A DNA stretch of 64,000 nt from Parazoarcus communis SWub3 = DSM 12120 (GCF_003226565.1 NZ_QKOE01000003.1:186001-250000), one strand, 5' to 3'; positions 12,501 to 18,749 are shown, numbered from the stretch's first letter. Notes: a model not told the origin generated them from the letters alone. Program-made: numbers and translations.

Positions 12501-13026
12501 ACCCCACCCAGCCGGTGCGGGTGAGGACGTCGTCGCCGTTGTGGTCGAAATACACATTGGCGGCAAGTCCGACCGTTTCGAGGCCGTTGCCGTCCAGGTC
12601 AAGGATGATGGGGTCGCGGGGCAAGGTCCAAGTTTTGGCTCGACCAAAAGAGCCACTTTCATTTCCGCTAACCGCCTCATCAACTATCTGATCAATCCGG
12701 CTTTGACGATTCTTGATCAAGGACACCGTATTTCGTGTTATGTCAGCCAAAGGCTCCGCCATCCAGCTGTAACCGGGTGAAATTGAAATCGCAAGCTCTA
12801 GCGCCTCAATAGCAGAATCCAAATTATCAGAATCTCTAATATTCGTCCTCAACGACTCGATTGCTTCAATGGTTTTCTCGCCTAACTCATTGTATTTCTC
12901 TCTAACCACAGCCTCAACGTACTCATTATTAGGCCCCCTCGCGGTAAGCACGACAGCCTCACCACTTCCTTGCGAAACAGCCGTATCGATACCAGTATTG
13001 TAGTGCCCAGGAGAATACTTCCCCAT
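3595..13026 (-). CDS. Giant RTX calcium-binding surface protein, type I secretion substrate
   Basis: A 3143-residue secreted protein. Order: an AT-rich N-terminal domain of about 130 residues with no recognised family; EF-hand-like loops at about 140-260 (LDLDGNGLET, DRNANGTIDTGAE, DENGDGIIDASD, DADQNGQTGAGE); a mainly helical stretch to about 630; then to about 2530 many alternating blocks of GGxGxDxLx nonapeptides and hemolysin-related modules (FGxGxGxDxI followed by FxDGTxW); then cadherin-like/He_PIG domains (about 2550-2960, with NDAPEV and NDAPRL linkers); and a glycine-poor C-terminal tail that should hold the type I secretion signal. A 12-bp tandem repeat encodes YGGG units at about 1899-1914. 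It is most likely an adhesin or matrix protein, but an N-terminal effector is possible. The start lies 3 bp after the upstream gene's stop. Confidence 0.93.
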   Translation of the reverse strand: MGKYSPGHYNTGIDTAVSQGSGEAVVLTARGPNNEYVEAVVREKYNELGEKTIEAIESLRTNIRDSDNLDSAIEALELAISISPGYSWMAEPLADITRNTVSLIKNRQSRIDQIVDEAVSGNESGSFGRAKTWTLPRDPIILDLDGNGLETVGLAANVYFDHNGDDVLTRTGWVGSNDALLVWDRNANGTIDTGAELFGDFTPLPNGTLAPNGFAALGALDENGDGIIDASDPAFADLKLWKDADQNGQTGAGELIALAEAGIVSLSLANTVKNQSLSNGNKLTREGHFTRADGSTAAMGEFQFATDTFNTRFAEQIDVPEALQGLPTLQGSGAVRELQQAATLSDSLAGMVAQFQSATTRAEQRALLDPLIAAWAASSGMDSLEQRAGGQYRIQYDAFGNVSRSTNIDGVAFVAASTGSVGNVLMTDAEGPYLTERYRTLIADWGRKLHVLEAFNGQYFFNLPTQKSQTSGANWGLTLSAGSSNSGSGSGAVAIGALPTLRISFAQAQLDLLQQAYDSLAESVYASLVLQTRLKPYLDRIELVFDEQGLRLDATPLNEMLADKRAVDPENYLADLLDLDKYASGFLSGTNWMGLTDFDSFIETLPQTAGIVALLNEFKVRTLTGDGEYAGLTSGADIVLASEGNDHLYGYNGNDRLFGRGGDDVIYGGSGDDLISGGAGDDVLYGEAGADTYVFGRGFGRDIISDYAENGVRRDSVRLVGLSPADIRVTVDHNEDLTITVTDTGDTLRVPANGRWWGSNGIGQYVFDDGTVWRHEDALRATVAAATDGDDVIHGSSVGDSLTGLAGNDTLIGGAGDDVIDGGAGDDVLIGSAGWSRIYEDGQYRVERNTTPIISANGDDTYLFGRGDGQDTVLDGDATAGNTDTLRFKEGVAPADVKLIRSGNDLVLAIRDSSDQVTLKRYFDEDWRGENGPWLIERIAFEDGTVLSFADVRATLFAGSEDAETIVGSRDDDVLIGQGGDDVLLGGAGRDALDGGAGNDVLRGGGTVGWNNEVYDGNAEGDSYRFGRGDGNDTIIEDSWLPDETDRIELKAGVTPDDVRLERVRTVNGWQTSDDLKLTIRDTGEMLTVRNHFNESKRHAVEEIVFADDTVWDAETIKFRSLLGEAGDDELRGFNDRDDVIEGGAGKDRLIGLGGDDTLDGGAGDDMLEGGSGSDTYRFGSGYGQDVIVEDHTAGEDVVELGAGIAPTDVTVRWTVQGDMAVMLSDGSRLTVRGQAGTWSNEVGIEQLRFADGTVWNRSDLAARAQAATAGDDVIVGSYLDDVLEGGAGDDHFHDLGGYDTYRFGVGDGQDVIEDNQGRVLFKPGIGQNDVAFTRDGTDLIATIAASGDALRIKDWLSRWQRINRFDFDNGAQLTIEDVLTKLNVSEETEVLHGSPGDDVLAGTGKDSILYGREGNDVLTGGAGHDTLYGEAGDDVLDGGADRDGLYGGEGNNTYILAPGMGLDHALGASLSVANDTVAFAPGIRPEDVSVQLGGIGLISQPGDVGYYNLVIGIGGNDALIVATQHGDDLGRGAIQRFRFDEGTEWTLADVIAHADGGKIGWQQRYQGAPATILGSEADDSINDYTGQSVIVQARGNDDYISLAAGKDLVSAGTGNDTVYTGQGDDLIAGEAGDDRIDAGEGDDVIVFNYGDGHDTLTAGNGVDTLSFGSTVTPAMLAVVLDRDGRVVVLVEGGAGGAIALDGVRANKLPGDLERIQFIDTEGRTRIFDLAAWLQANGAALPGATKDSPLAFDGAGFELTGEVAPAGGLEAVAYGQTGDLFAAANLANNVPTDGDDVLYGTPTGDVLDAGAGNDVVLGLAGGDTIFGGEGDDLIYGGDGDDMLDGGAGNDVIYGGWGADTLAGGSGRDELYGEWGGDTYTYLPGHGEVVIDDDHRILNWGGYGGGYGGGYGGGYGGSIIDDAPNILSFGPGIHPKDLRYSERNGDLVIEFAGRPGDRVILRGYEPSRATQTRSVDIIRFDDGTEIVAETIEPTGRTEIAGDEGGWLIGTAFADTLIGGDGDDVLTGNGGADRLVGGTGSDVYRIHKDWGARPTETTLVETWRQQDVNRIELTGDLIADDLRLAFDGRDLLLQLNEAGDMIRFAGFDPRAQGMQAPVAEVSLPWWGASLSFDDLLARGVRIIGTPDDDVLTGTGLADWIEGRAGNDTISGGAGGDVYVIDADGGTDTIIDSEDGDAPNVLVLPEGTTLDDVRLSYDREGFLILDLDNTGNRVRLSGFDPENPLGPRAVERFRFGPDGDEIGYEQLLERGFDISGTAGDDALKGTVLADRVRGGDGNDLIEATPGGDWLAGESGNDIYVVNLGDGMVTIDDVAEEAAGNLLRFGPGIDPNALRNSLRFEVDVSGGHVLLIPYGGEGDVVRLTGFNPADVLGAHAIDRFEFADGTIVDYATLVSWTFVVEGDNAGNLLTGTDVGDRLYGYDGDDVLEAGGGDDVLTGGVGNDVLRGGAGRDAYVVNLGDGEDVIEDGLDAEVGNVLTFGADIFREEVRVELDGDDLLIHYGGHGDVVRVANYAPAGAEGGAVIDTLEFADGTAVSLREFMNRAPELVSHVADQIALEDSAFSLRLPDDLFIDADGDVVLTGVMVSGYANLPQWLKYDAAERTLYGTPDNDDVGEFDVIVQGMDALGASTLHSFRVTVQNTNDAPEVGALLVNQTGRVGEAVSWQLPQDAFRDVDVGDVLTYSAVLDGGAPLPAWLAFDVATGTFSGTPAVAGDFSLQVNATDLAGSSASQTFVFAVAASGNLPPVTTQDIGEVSEDCKLFAWGNVLKNDRDPEGDKLKVTDAGLHQGEYGWLALLSNGGYAYVLNNASAKVQGLAGGQQVVDRFTYTASDGVATSTGELAMLVRGSNDAPRLVKALSDVQLAKGQAFSWQVPEGSFVDLDRTDSLTFAASLSNGRALPSWLAFDPVAQTFSGTVPSGSTAAIDVKVVATDGHGVYSTASDVFQVRIGNKTVLPAASRGSEGVGNGAGAPLPGQVANQNDSAETSQGNPVNKGKQEDLLDRFLDGFKLDTKTAVSHASVSLLDARWFERWLSPPAAESGVVTSPSSGAAMEAHWQDLLHALSRLDTERQEASLWKGKALGADITGLAGLLSANTVTLRANSDAVGLAVGSQLKGFAGLREGLAAPGN
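7284..7331 (-). repeat. 12-bp tandem repeat inside the RTX gene (YGGG units)
   Basis: Four contiguous 12-bp units of CGTATCCACCAC type (plus strand), two of them ending CCCC and one with CATACC variation. In the minus-strand reading frame each unit encodes Gly-Gly-Tyr-Gly. The unit is a multiple of three, so copy-number change would lengthen or shorten the linker without a frameshift. It sits in a loop just after a hemolysin-related module. Confidence 0.9.
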
Positions 13027-13029
13027 AAC

Positions 13030-13842
13030 CTACCCCCTCATTCTATCCATAATAAGTTTAGCCGCAATTGCACACTCTGAATCTTGGCGAACCCCAGCAA
13101 CCGCAATAAGCGGATGATCAACATTTCTCAGCGCAATCTCAATTAGATTATTTCTCGGAATCATCTCTAAAGACGACTCGATCAACGGCGCACCAGTATC
13201 ATCAGCAACAGCACATCTCGCCAAGCCATAGTGATACATATCAACAGCATCAAAAATTCCGCTCAAATGCGAATTTACTTTCAATCTCGACTCTTGCCAG
13301 CCAATATTATATAAATTCAGCTCTTTTTCCAGAGCACGCCTGGTTTCAATATTCTTAACATCCCGAACAAACCCCTTCACCACATTTCGGACAGACTCAA
13401 TCTCTGTTGAAATTCTTCGCTCTCCTTGCAGAGCAATAGCATTCATTCTGTTTAACAAAACAAGTCTTTCAAGCATTAACTCATGACTCTCAACAGAACC
13501 TAGCTCACCTGCCTTCCTTATCGAAAAAACCTTAATTAGCTCCTGCGCCTTATAAAGATCAATCAACATTAAATCCAACGACTTCCTATCGATCTCCGAA
13601 ATCGCGATGAGATGAGCAAGTTTAATTGTTCTCCGGACGTCATCTTCGTTAGATGAAAATGGGCCTCTTAAATAAATTGAAGGAAGTATCTTTATGATTA
13701 GCTTGTTCTGCGGATAGGCAATCCATGGCTGCCTGTCTAGCCATCGCATTGAACCCACATAGAATGCCATGAACAGCACGACCACAATAAATGCACAAGT
13801 CATAAATATAACTATCGAGGACAGTCCGCATTTTTTACTCAT
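13030..13842 (-). CDS. Membrane-anchored hypothetical protein preceding the RTX gene
   Basis: A 270-residue protein of unknown family. Residues about 8-29 form one strongly hydrophobic segment (SSIVIFMTCAFIVVVLFMAF), leaving a large, helix-rich, charged domain on the far side of the inner membrane. Base composition is clearly more AT-rich than hlyB or the bulk of the RTX gene, and matches the first ~130 codons of the RTX gene. Its stop codon is 3 bp from the RTX start, so the two are almost certainly translationally coupled. An immunity or chaperone role for the variable RTX N-terminus is an inference from position only. Confidence 0.7.
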   Translation of the reverse strand: MSKKCGLSSIVIFMTCAFIVVVLFMAFYVGSMRWLDRQPWIAYPQNKLIIKILPSIYLRGPFSSNEDDVRRTIKLAHLIAISEIDRKSLDLMLIDLYKAQELIKVFSIRKAGELGSVESHELMLERLVLLNRMNAIALQGERRISTEIESVRNVVKGFVRDVKNIETRRALEKELNLYNIGWQESRLKVNSHLSGIFDAVDMYHYGLARCAVADDTGAPLIESSLEMIPRNNLIEIALRNVDHPLIAVAGVRQDSECAIAAKLIMDRMRG

Positions 13843-13907
13843 ACCAATACTCTCCCATTCATAGTTGCCATTCTGATTCGTTGACTATGACGCGATTCAC
13901 TGCAGAG

Positions 13908-14111
13908 TCACGCGCACCACCCTCGTTTCTTGCCCCCCGCTATTGCACCAACTAAATCTCCGACCGATCTGAGCTTCTCGATGGTAGGATCTCCGGAAGG
14001 TCCGCCTTCGGCGCGCGTTCTGCCCGTCACGCGCCCACTCGTATATGCAATACGCAACAGTTGATTATTGGCTTGAGACAGGAGCTGCGAGCGCGTCTGA
14101 CTGCTGGACAT
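13908..14111 (-). CDS. Small basic peptide of unknown function
   Basis: A 67-residue peptide starting MSSSQTRSQLL (an in-frame ATG at 14147 would add 12 residues). It is rich in Ser, Arg and Gly and ends in GAIAGGKKRGWCA, with a Gly-Gly pair and a single C-terminal-region cysteine. It lies between the ankyrin gene and the membrane-anchored gene in the AT-rich part of the RTX island. No family is recognised. It could be a fragment of a larger N-terminal domain or a true small gene. Confidence 0.4.
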   Translation of the reverse strand: MSSSQTRSQLLSQANNQLLRIAYTSGRVTGRTRAEGGPSGDPTIEKLRSVGDLVGAIAGGKKRGWCA

Positions 14112-14198
14112 TTTTCCCCCGAGATATGTTGGTGACTGATGAATCAATTGTGTTTTCAGAGATCAAGCAAGCTCGTTCGTGAGATCTATATAGACAAG

Positions 14199-14999
14199 CT
14201 AACGATCGTACATATAGATTACGCAATCCCGATTAAGCATTCCGTTCGCAGCATTTACTAGAATGTGCTGACGAAATGAGGTTTCAGAATTCGAGTCTGG
14301 CTTGAATACAACGCCCGACTCGCGAAATAGGGCCAGTACCGCGGCATCGTGAAAAATCGAATCGCACAGACCCATGGTGAGAGCTTCAAATACGTTCGGG
14401 GGTGCCTTGTCGCCAATACTTGATGCGACGTTGTGGTTAGCGCCTGCATCCAACAACAGCAGGATGATCCGGGCGCGGGTCAGCTGTGTCTGTCTCATGT
14501 ATTGACGAATTCGTTCCGACTCCGATGGAACATACAAGCGGAGGGACGTTATTTCGCTCGGTGCGTCATAGGGCAGCGTATTGAGTCGAATTACCGCGTC
14601 ATCCAGCGGAACCACCCCTTCCTTTCCGTTTGGGTCTGCCCCCATTTTTAACAGCATGCGGACTGAAACCACATCTTCCCAATAGATGGCAGACGTCAAG
14701 AGCGAACTTCTTCTACCGTGCTTATCAAGAGGCATGCTCTTTGCTAGCAAAGGAGCCTTCTTCAGAATTGCTTGAAGGCGACGGTGATCCCGCGCCTTGA
14801 TCGCCTCAGTCGCCTCTATGTACAAAGGAGAGGCAACCTGTCCATTGGATCCGGCATCTCCATGCGACTTAGTGGATGCCGCGCTATCCCTGTAGGGCGT
14901 TGCGACAAATATCAAAGTAAAAACAAGCACAGTGGCAATGAATGTCCACGGTTTTTTCCCAGTTGCATTAGTGTCAATCGCTTGTGTCGGCTGTGTCAT
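14199..14999 (-). CDS. Ankyrin-repeat membrane-anchored protein
   Basis: A 266-residue protein with one N-terminal hydrophobic segment (WTFIATVLVFTLIFVATPY, about residues 18-36), then ankyrin-like repeats. The best two are VRMLLKMGADPNGKEGVVPL (about 127-146) and IILLLLDAGANHN (about 178-190). The repeat domain should face the periplasm. Ankyrin proteins of this size accompany several secreted toxin systems as immunity proteins, and its place among small unknown genes upstream of a giant secreted protein fits that, but no partner is shown. It starts about 20 bp from the decayed hlyB remnant. Confidence 0.75.
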   Translation of the reverse strand: MTQPTQAIDTNATGKKPWTFIATVLVFTLIFVATPYRDSAASTKSHGDAGSNGQVASPLYIEATEAIKARDHRRLQAILKKAPLLAKSMPLDKHGRRSSLLTSAIYWEDVVSVRMLLKMGADPNGKEGVVPLDDAVIRLNTLPYDAPSEITSLRLYVPSESERIRQYMRQTQLTRARIILLLLDAGANHNVASSIGDKAPPNVFEALTMGLCDSIFHDAAVLALFRESGVVFKPDSNSETSFRQHILVNAANGMLNRDCVIYMYDR

Positions 15000-15019
15000 T
15001 CATCCTCCTTCACCAAACT

Positions 15020-15136
15020 CATGTTCAAGGCGTACAACCCCATAGCACCTACTCATCGACCTGAAACCCCTTGGGCGCCTGGTTAAAACAAATATCTTCA
15101 CTACCATTAAGTGCTTCAGCACTCTTCTCCAGAGTT
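15020..15136 (-). pseudogene. Decayed 3' end of a second hlyB-type ATPase gene
   Basis: Plus-strand positions 15024-15111 align with 16537-16631, the 3' end of the intact hlyB-like gene, with shared blocks TCAAGGCGT, CCCCAT, CTCATC and CCCTTGGGC. On the minus strand one frame reads ALNGSEDICFNQAPKGFQVD, close to the intact protein's LKGKVTMIFITHQVPKGLEV. Stops and probable small frameshifts interrupt it. This is a tail fragment of another ATPase gene, stranded between two groups of small genes. Confidence 0.75.
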
Positions 15137-15248
15137 CTTTCTTAAGTTAACAAGAGAGGATCAAACACACCTGCACAACAGTAGCCATCTGGCTTACCTA
15201 ACTCGGCCCAATTTTAATGAATAAATTACCAGCAACAATATTATCCAC
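15137..15248. other. AT-rich spacer
   Basis: Between the hlyB remnant and the four-helix membrane protein there is no supported gene, RNA or clear hairpin. A decayed N-terminal fragment of an earlier RTX gene might be expected here under a cassette-exchange model, but none could be recognised. Confidence 0.4.
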
Positions 15249-15779
15249 TTAGCCCCCTCTTATATTCAAAAGATATTTTGTAGCGATGATAACCGCGGAT
15301 AAACTGTATGCAAATAAGAAGGGCAGAAACACGCCATAAGCAAGCATTAGTCGAAGCTCAGAGGAAGTAGTGCACCCAGCGCAGAAACTAGGATCCCCAA
15401 AGTCGACAAAGACAACAAAAAAAATAGCCCCCAACAAAGCACAGGAAAATAATAATGCGCCTAACGCCCTCTTCGGATCTTCATCAAACCTCGCTCTTAA
15501 CCTAACCGACTCCGATGGAATTATTTTTTTAACCGAAATCGGAACTGATAAAAGTGACATCATCATAATTAACGAAAAAATATAGGCTTTATCCGGAAAG
15601 TTAGTACTCTCCCCTATCCGCTTCGCAAACTCTACGCGCATTAGGCTTTCCGGCATAAAAGACAGATCCAATTCATAAAAAAGGAAAAGGACCATTAATT
15701 CCAGAATGTAAAATACAATCAAAAACGGATGAAAAACTGCACTCCACAGCGTTTTAAGCTCAGATTTATATTCATTCAT
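15249..15779 (-). CDS. Four-helix inner-membrane protein of unknown family
   Basis: A 176-residue polytopic protein with four hydrophobic segments at about residues 17-38, 67-84, 105-125 and 147-170. The loop before the last helix carries a Cys-x2-Cys pair (FCAGCTT). Composition is AT-rich like its neighbours. No family is recognised. It lies between the tandem single-pass proteins and the hlyB remnant, so it belongs to the first small-gene group of the RTX island. Confidence 0.65.
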   Translation of the reverse strand: MNEYKSELKTLWSAVFHPFLIVFYILELMVLFLFYELDLSFMPESLMRVEFAKRIGESTNFPDKAYIFSLIMMMSLLSVPISVKKIIPSESVRLRARFDEDPKRALGALLFSCALLGAIFFVVFVDFGDPSFCAGCTTSSELRLMLAYGVFLPFLFAYSLSAVIIATKYLLNIRGG

Positions 15780-15814
15780 CGTTCACAAACTCAGATAAAG
15801 CGCAGCATCCATAA

Positions 15815-16072
15815 TCAATCAAAGATACCAGGACCATAAGCACGCAATACGATCCGCTCAACCCACGACTGCCTCTGGAAAACACATGGCCAACGTTTAT
15901 TCACAATCTGGTCTTGGGCGTCCCTATCTCCAGAATCGTCCATAATTATGCTTATCTCCTCTTCCGTTAGACACTCCATTATGAATCTATGTGCTCTTTC
16001 CGCTGTGTAATACTTCAGGGAAAACAATATCGCCATCAGAAACGTGAAAATAATCAATACCCTTCGAAGCAC
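15815..16072 (-). CDS. Small single-pass membrane protein, paralogue A
   Basis: An 85-residue protein with an N-terminal hydrophobic segment (VLIIFTFLMAILFSL) and a compact soluble domain. It is plainly homologous to the neighbouring 88-residue protein: shared patterns are TAERA(H/R)xFIxECL, E(I/E)xII(M/L)D, a conserved cysteine (PCVF/LVCV), QSWxERIV and a terminal FD. Neither belongs to a family I recognise. Together with its paralogue it looks like a recently duplicated membrane-tethered gene next to a secretion system. Confidence 0.7.
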   Translation of the reverse strand: MLRRVLIIFTFLMAILFSLKYYTAERAHRFIMECLTEEEISIIMDDSGDRDAQDQIVNKRWPCVFQRQSWVERIVLRAYGPGIFD

Positions 16073-16154
16073 TGGCTCTCCTATTACGACACACCACTAT
16101 CTAATTTCTCTATCCCCATTTATGCGAACTCAACCAAGCGCATTTAGTGACACC

Positions 16155-16421
16155 CTAGTCAAATAGACGATTCCCCATCGTCTTGGTAACGATGCGTTCT
16201 GGCCAACTCTGTTTCTCGCGCACGCATACGAGAGCTCGCCTCGTTATTTCAAACTGCTTCTCCTTGTTGCCGGGTTCATCGAGGATGATCTCTATCTCAT
16301 CCTGAGAAAGACATTCCTTGATGAACCCTCGGGCACGCTCGGCCGTCAACTCTTTCGCCAACCACACACCCAATGCAACGGCAATTGCATAAAACAAGAT
16401 CTTTTTGCCCATACCCGACAC
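16155..16421 (-). CDS. Small single-pass membrane protein, paralogue B
   Basis: An 88-residue protein, first gene after the hlyB-like ATPase. The N-terminal segment ILFYAIAVALGVWLA should cross the inner membrane once. The rest matches paralogue A across its length (TAERARGFIKECL, DEIEIILDEPG, KQSWPERIVTK, terminal LFD). Composition is a little more GC-rich than paralogue A. The duplication, small size and position suggest accessory or protective proteins for the exported RTX product; this is inference. Confidence 0.7.
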   Translation of the reverse strand: MSGMGKKILFYAIAVALGVWLAKELTAERARGFIKECLSQDEIEIILDEPGNKEKQFEITRRALVCVREKQSWPERIVTKTMGNRLFD

Positions 16422-16487
16422 GTCCCAGAGGTTTAGCGAAGCCTTCCCTGCAAATCTTTCAGCCTTTGCGCCTGCACGTCAGCGATT

Positions 16488-18722
16488 TCAATCTGAGTCG
16501 GAGATGTGCACCTCGGACGTGAGGTCATGACCAGCGCTCAAGGCGTGCAGCCCCATATTCACCACCTCATCCACCTCCAAGCCCTTGGGCACCTGATGCG
16601 TAATGAAGATCATCGTCACCTTGCCCTTGAGCCGATTGATGGTCTGAGCGAATAGCTCAGCCGTCTGCTGGTCGAGATTCGAAATCGCCTCGTCGAAGAT
16701 CAACACCTTCGGACGCTTGAGCAGCGCACGGGCGATGGCGACGCGCTGGCGCTGCCCGCCCGATAGCCCGGTGCCGCGCTCGCCGATCTCGGTCTGGTAG
16801 CCGTCGGGCAGGCTTTCGATGAGCTCGTGGATTTCCGCCGCGCGGCAGGCGGCCATCACGTCCTCGAAGCTCGCGTGCGGATGGGCCATGACCAGGTTGT
16901 CGTAGACGGTGCCGGAGAACAGCACCGTCTCCTGCGGCACAACGCCGAAATAGGCGCGCAGCTCATTGGCCGCGAGGCTGCGGATGTCGCGTCCGTCGAT
17001 GGCGATCTTTCCTTCCTGCGCCCAGTAAAAGCCCTGCAGCAGCTTGGCCAGGGTGCTCTTGCCGCAGCCACTGGGGCCCATGAGCACGGTGAGCTTGCCG
17101 GTCGGGATCGAGAGTTGGAGATTACGGTAGAGCCAGGGGTGCTGCTCGGAATAGCGAAAGCCCAGGTTCGTGATCTCGATCTGCCCCGCGCCACCGGGCG
17201 AACGCCTCGGGGTCAGGGTGAAGGGTTCCTGGGGCATGTCGAGGATGTCGCCGAGGCGCTTCACCGCAATCGACGCCTGCTGGAACTCCTGCCACAGGCC
17301 GACCAGACGCATCACAGGCTGGGACAGACGGCTGGCGAACATCTGGAAGGCGACCAGCATGCCCACGGTGAGGCCCACGTTCTGCATCACCAGCCAGGCG
17401 CCAACGATGAGAATGGAGAGCGTCATCAACTGTTCCAGGCCGGAGGCGACGACCTGGTAGGTGTTGCCCACCTGGCGGGTGGCGAAGCCGGCCGTCAGGT
17501 ACTGGGCGAGGTAGGTGCCGTAGCGCTTGTCCACGTCGGGCTCGAGCTGGAGCGACTTTACCGTGGGCATGCCAGCCAGGTACTCGGTGAGGAAGGCCTG
17601 GTTGCGGGCGCCGAGGAGAAACTGCTGATCGAGCCGGGCACGGAACACGGGCACCATGATGAGGCTGGCGATAACGATCAGCGCGAGGATGCCCAAGGCG
17701 ATGAGGGTGAGCTGCCAGCTGTAGGCGAACATCACCGCGAGGAAGACGAACAGGAAGGGTAGATCGAGCACCAGGCTCACCGCAGCGCCGGAAACGAATT
17801 CGCGCAGCGTTTCGACCCCGTTCAGGCGGGCGACGAGGGTGCCGGTGGGGCGTTGCTCGAAGTAGCCCAGCGGCAAACGCAGCAGGTGGCGCATGACCTT
17901 CTCGCCCAGCACGGCGTCGATGCGGCTGCCGGTGTGCAGCACCAGGTATTGGCGCAGCCAGCTCATGGCGCTGGTGAACAGCATGAACACCACCAGCGCC
18001 ACGCCGAGCACGATGAGCGTGCTCTCGGAATGATGGGCGATGACCTTGTCGATGATGACCTGGGTGAAGAGCGGCGTGGCCAGGCCGACGAGCTGGATGG
18101 AGAGACTGGCGAGGAGGATGTCGCGCCAGAGTGTCCTGTGGCGCAGCAGTTCGGGGAGAAACCAGGAGAAGCCGAAGGGTTTGGCGGCCTGGGTACTGCG
18201 GTCGTGCGTGGCGGTCGATTCGTTCAGCGGCGGCTCCGCTTCGGACACCAGCAGCAGGACCGGCGCACACTGAGTACGGGCAAGGTCCAGCGGTACAGGA
18301 TGCGGCGCCCGCTCACCAGGCCTCACCCAAACCAGGGTGCGGTCGCCATGCTGCACGATCAGGGCTGGCGTCATCCCAGTCGAGGCCGGGGACGGGGACG
18401 GGGACGGGGCCTGCTCGCCCACCCATTTCCCATCGGTCGTGATCAGGGCGACAGCGGGAAGCGGCAGTAACGAAGAGTCCTCACCGGGCCAGCACGCCAG
18501 ACCGGCCTTGAATCCCAGCAACGCCAGCACCTCGATTAAGGTGGGCAGGTCGATTGGCGGCGGAAAGCGCTTGAGCACCAGTTCGGCATCAAAAGGCCGG
18601 CGGTACAGGTTAGAAAGGTTTGCAAGCAGCCAGACGAGGGCTTCGGCGTCAATGCCTCCTTCGAGCGGACCGGAAGTCGCACCCTGCAGGTCCTGCCTTT
18701 TCTGCATTGCAGCCGTTTGCAT
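16488..18722 (-). CDS. Type I secretion ABC transporter, HlyB family
   Basis: A 744-residue exporter. The first ~140 residues form a C39-like domain without the catalytic cysteine, so it should bind rather than cleave substrate. Six membrane helices follow (about 200-470). The ATPase shows Walker A GPSGCGKST, signature LSGGQRQR and Walker B VLIFDEA. It should energise export of the RTX protein with the HlyD-type adaptor at 970-2337 and an unlinked TolC. A good promoter lies just upstream (18750-18778), so this is probably the first gene of the island's transcript. A 6-bp in-frame repeat in the C39-like domain encodes PSPSPSP. ATG at 18707 is an alternative start. Confidence 0.93.
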   Translation of the reverse strand: MQTAAMQKRQDLQGATSGPLEGGIDAEALVWLLANLSNLYRRPFDAELVLKRFPPPIDLPTLIEVLALLGFKAGLACWPGEDSSLLPLPAVALITTDGKWVGEQAPSPSPSPASTGMTPALIVQHGDRTLVWVRPGERAPHPVPLDLARTQCAPVLLLVSEAEPPLNESTATHDRSTQAAKPFGFSWFLPELLRHRTLWRDILLASLSIQLVGLATPLFTQVIIDKVIAHHSESTLIVLGVALVVFMLFTSAMSWLRQYLVLHTGSRIDAVLGEKVMRHLLRLPLGYFEQRPTGTLVARLNGVETLREFVSGAAVSLVLDLPFLFVFLAVMFAYSWQLTLIALGILALIVIASLIMVPVFRARLDQQFLLGARNQAFLTEYLAGMPTVKSLQLEPDVDKRYGTYLAQYLTAGFATRQVGNTYQVVASGLEQLMTLSILIVGAWLVMQNVGLTVGMLVAFQMFASRLSQPVMRLVGLWQEFQQASIAVKRLGDILDMPQEPFTLTPRRSPGGAGQIEITNLGFRYSEQHPWLYRNLQLSIPTGKLTVLMGPSGCGKSTLAKLLQGFYWAQEGKIAIDGRDIRSLAANELRAYFGVVPQETVLFSGTVYDNLVMAHPHASFEDVMAACRAAEIHELIESLPDGYQTEIGERGTGLSGGQRQRVAIARALLKRPKVLIFDEAISNLDQQTAELFAQTINRLKGKVTMIFITHQVPKGLEVDEVVNMGLHALSAGHDLTSEVHISDSD
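18388..18409 (-). repeat. 6-bp tandem repeat in hlyB-like gene
   Basis: About 3.7 copies of GGGGAC (plus strand) encode alternating Pro-Ser in a loop of the C39-like domain. The period is two codons, so slippage would change linker length but keep the frame. Confidence 0.85.
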
Positions 18723-18749
18723 ACGTCATCCAGAAATGACAAACGACGC

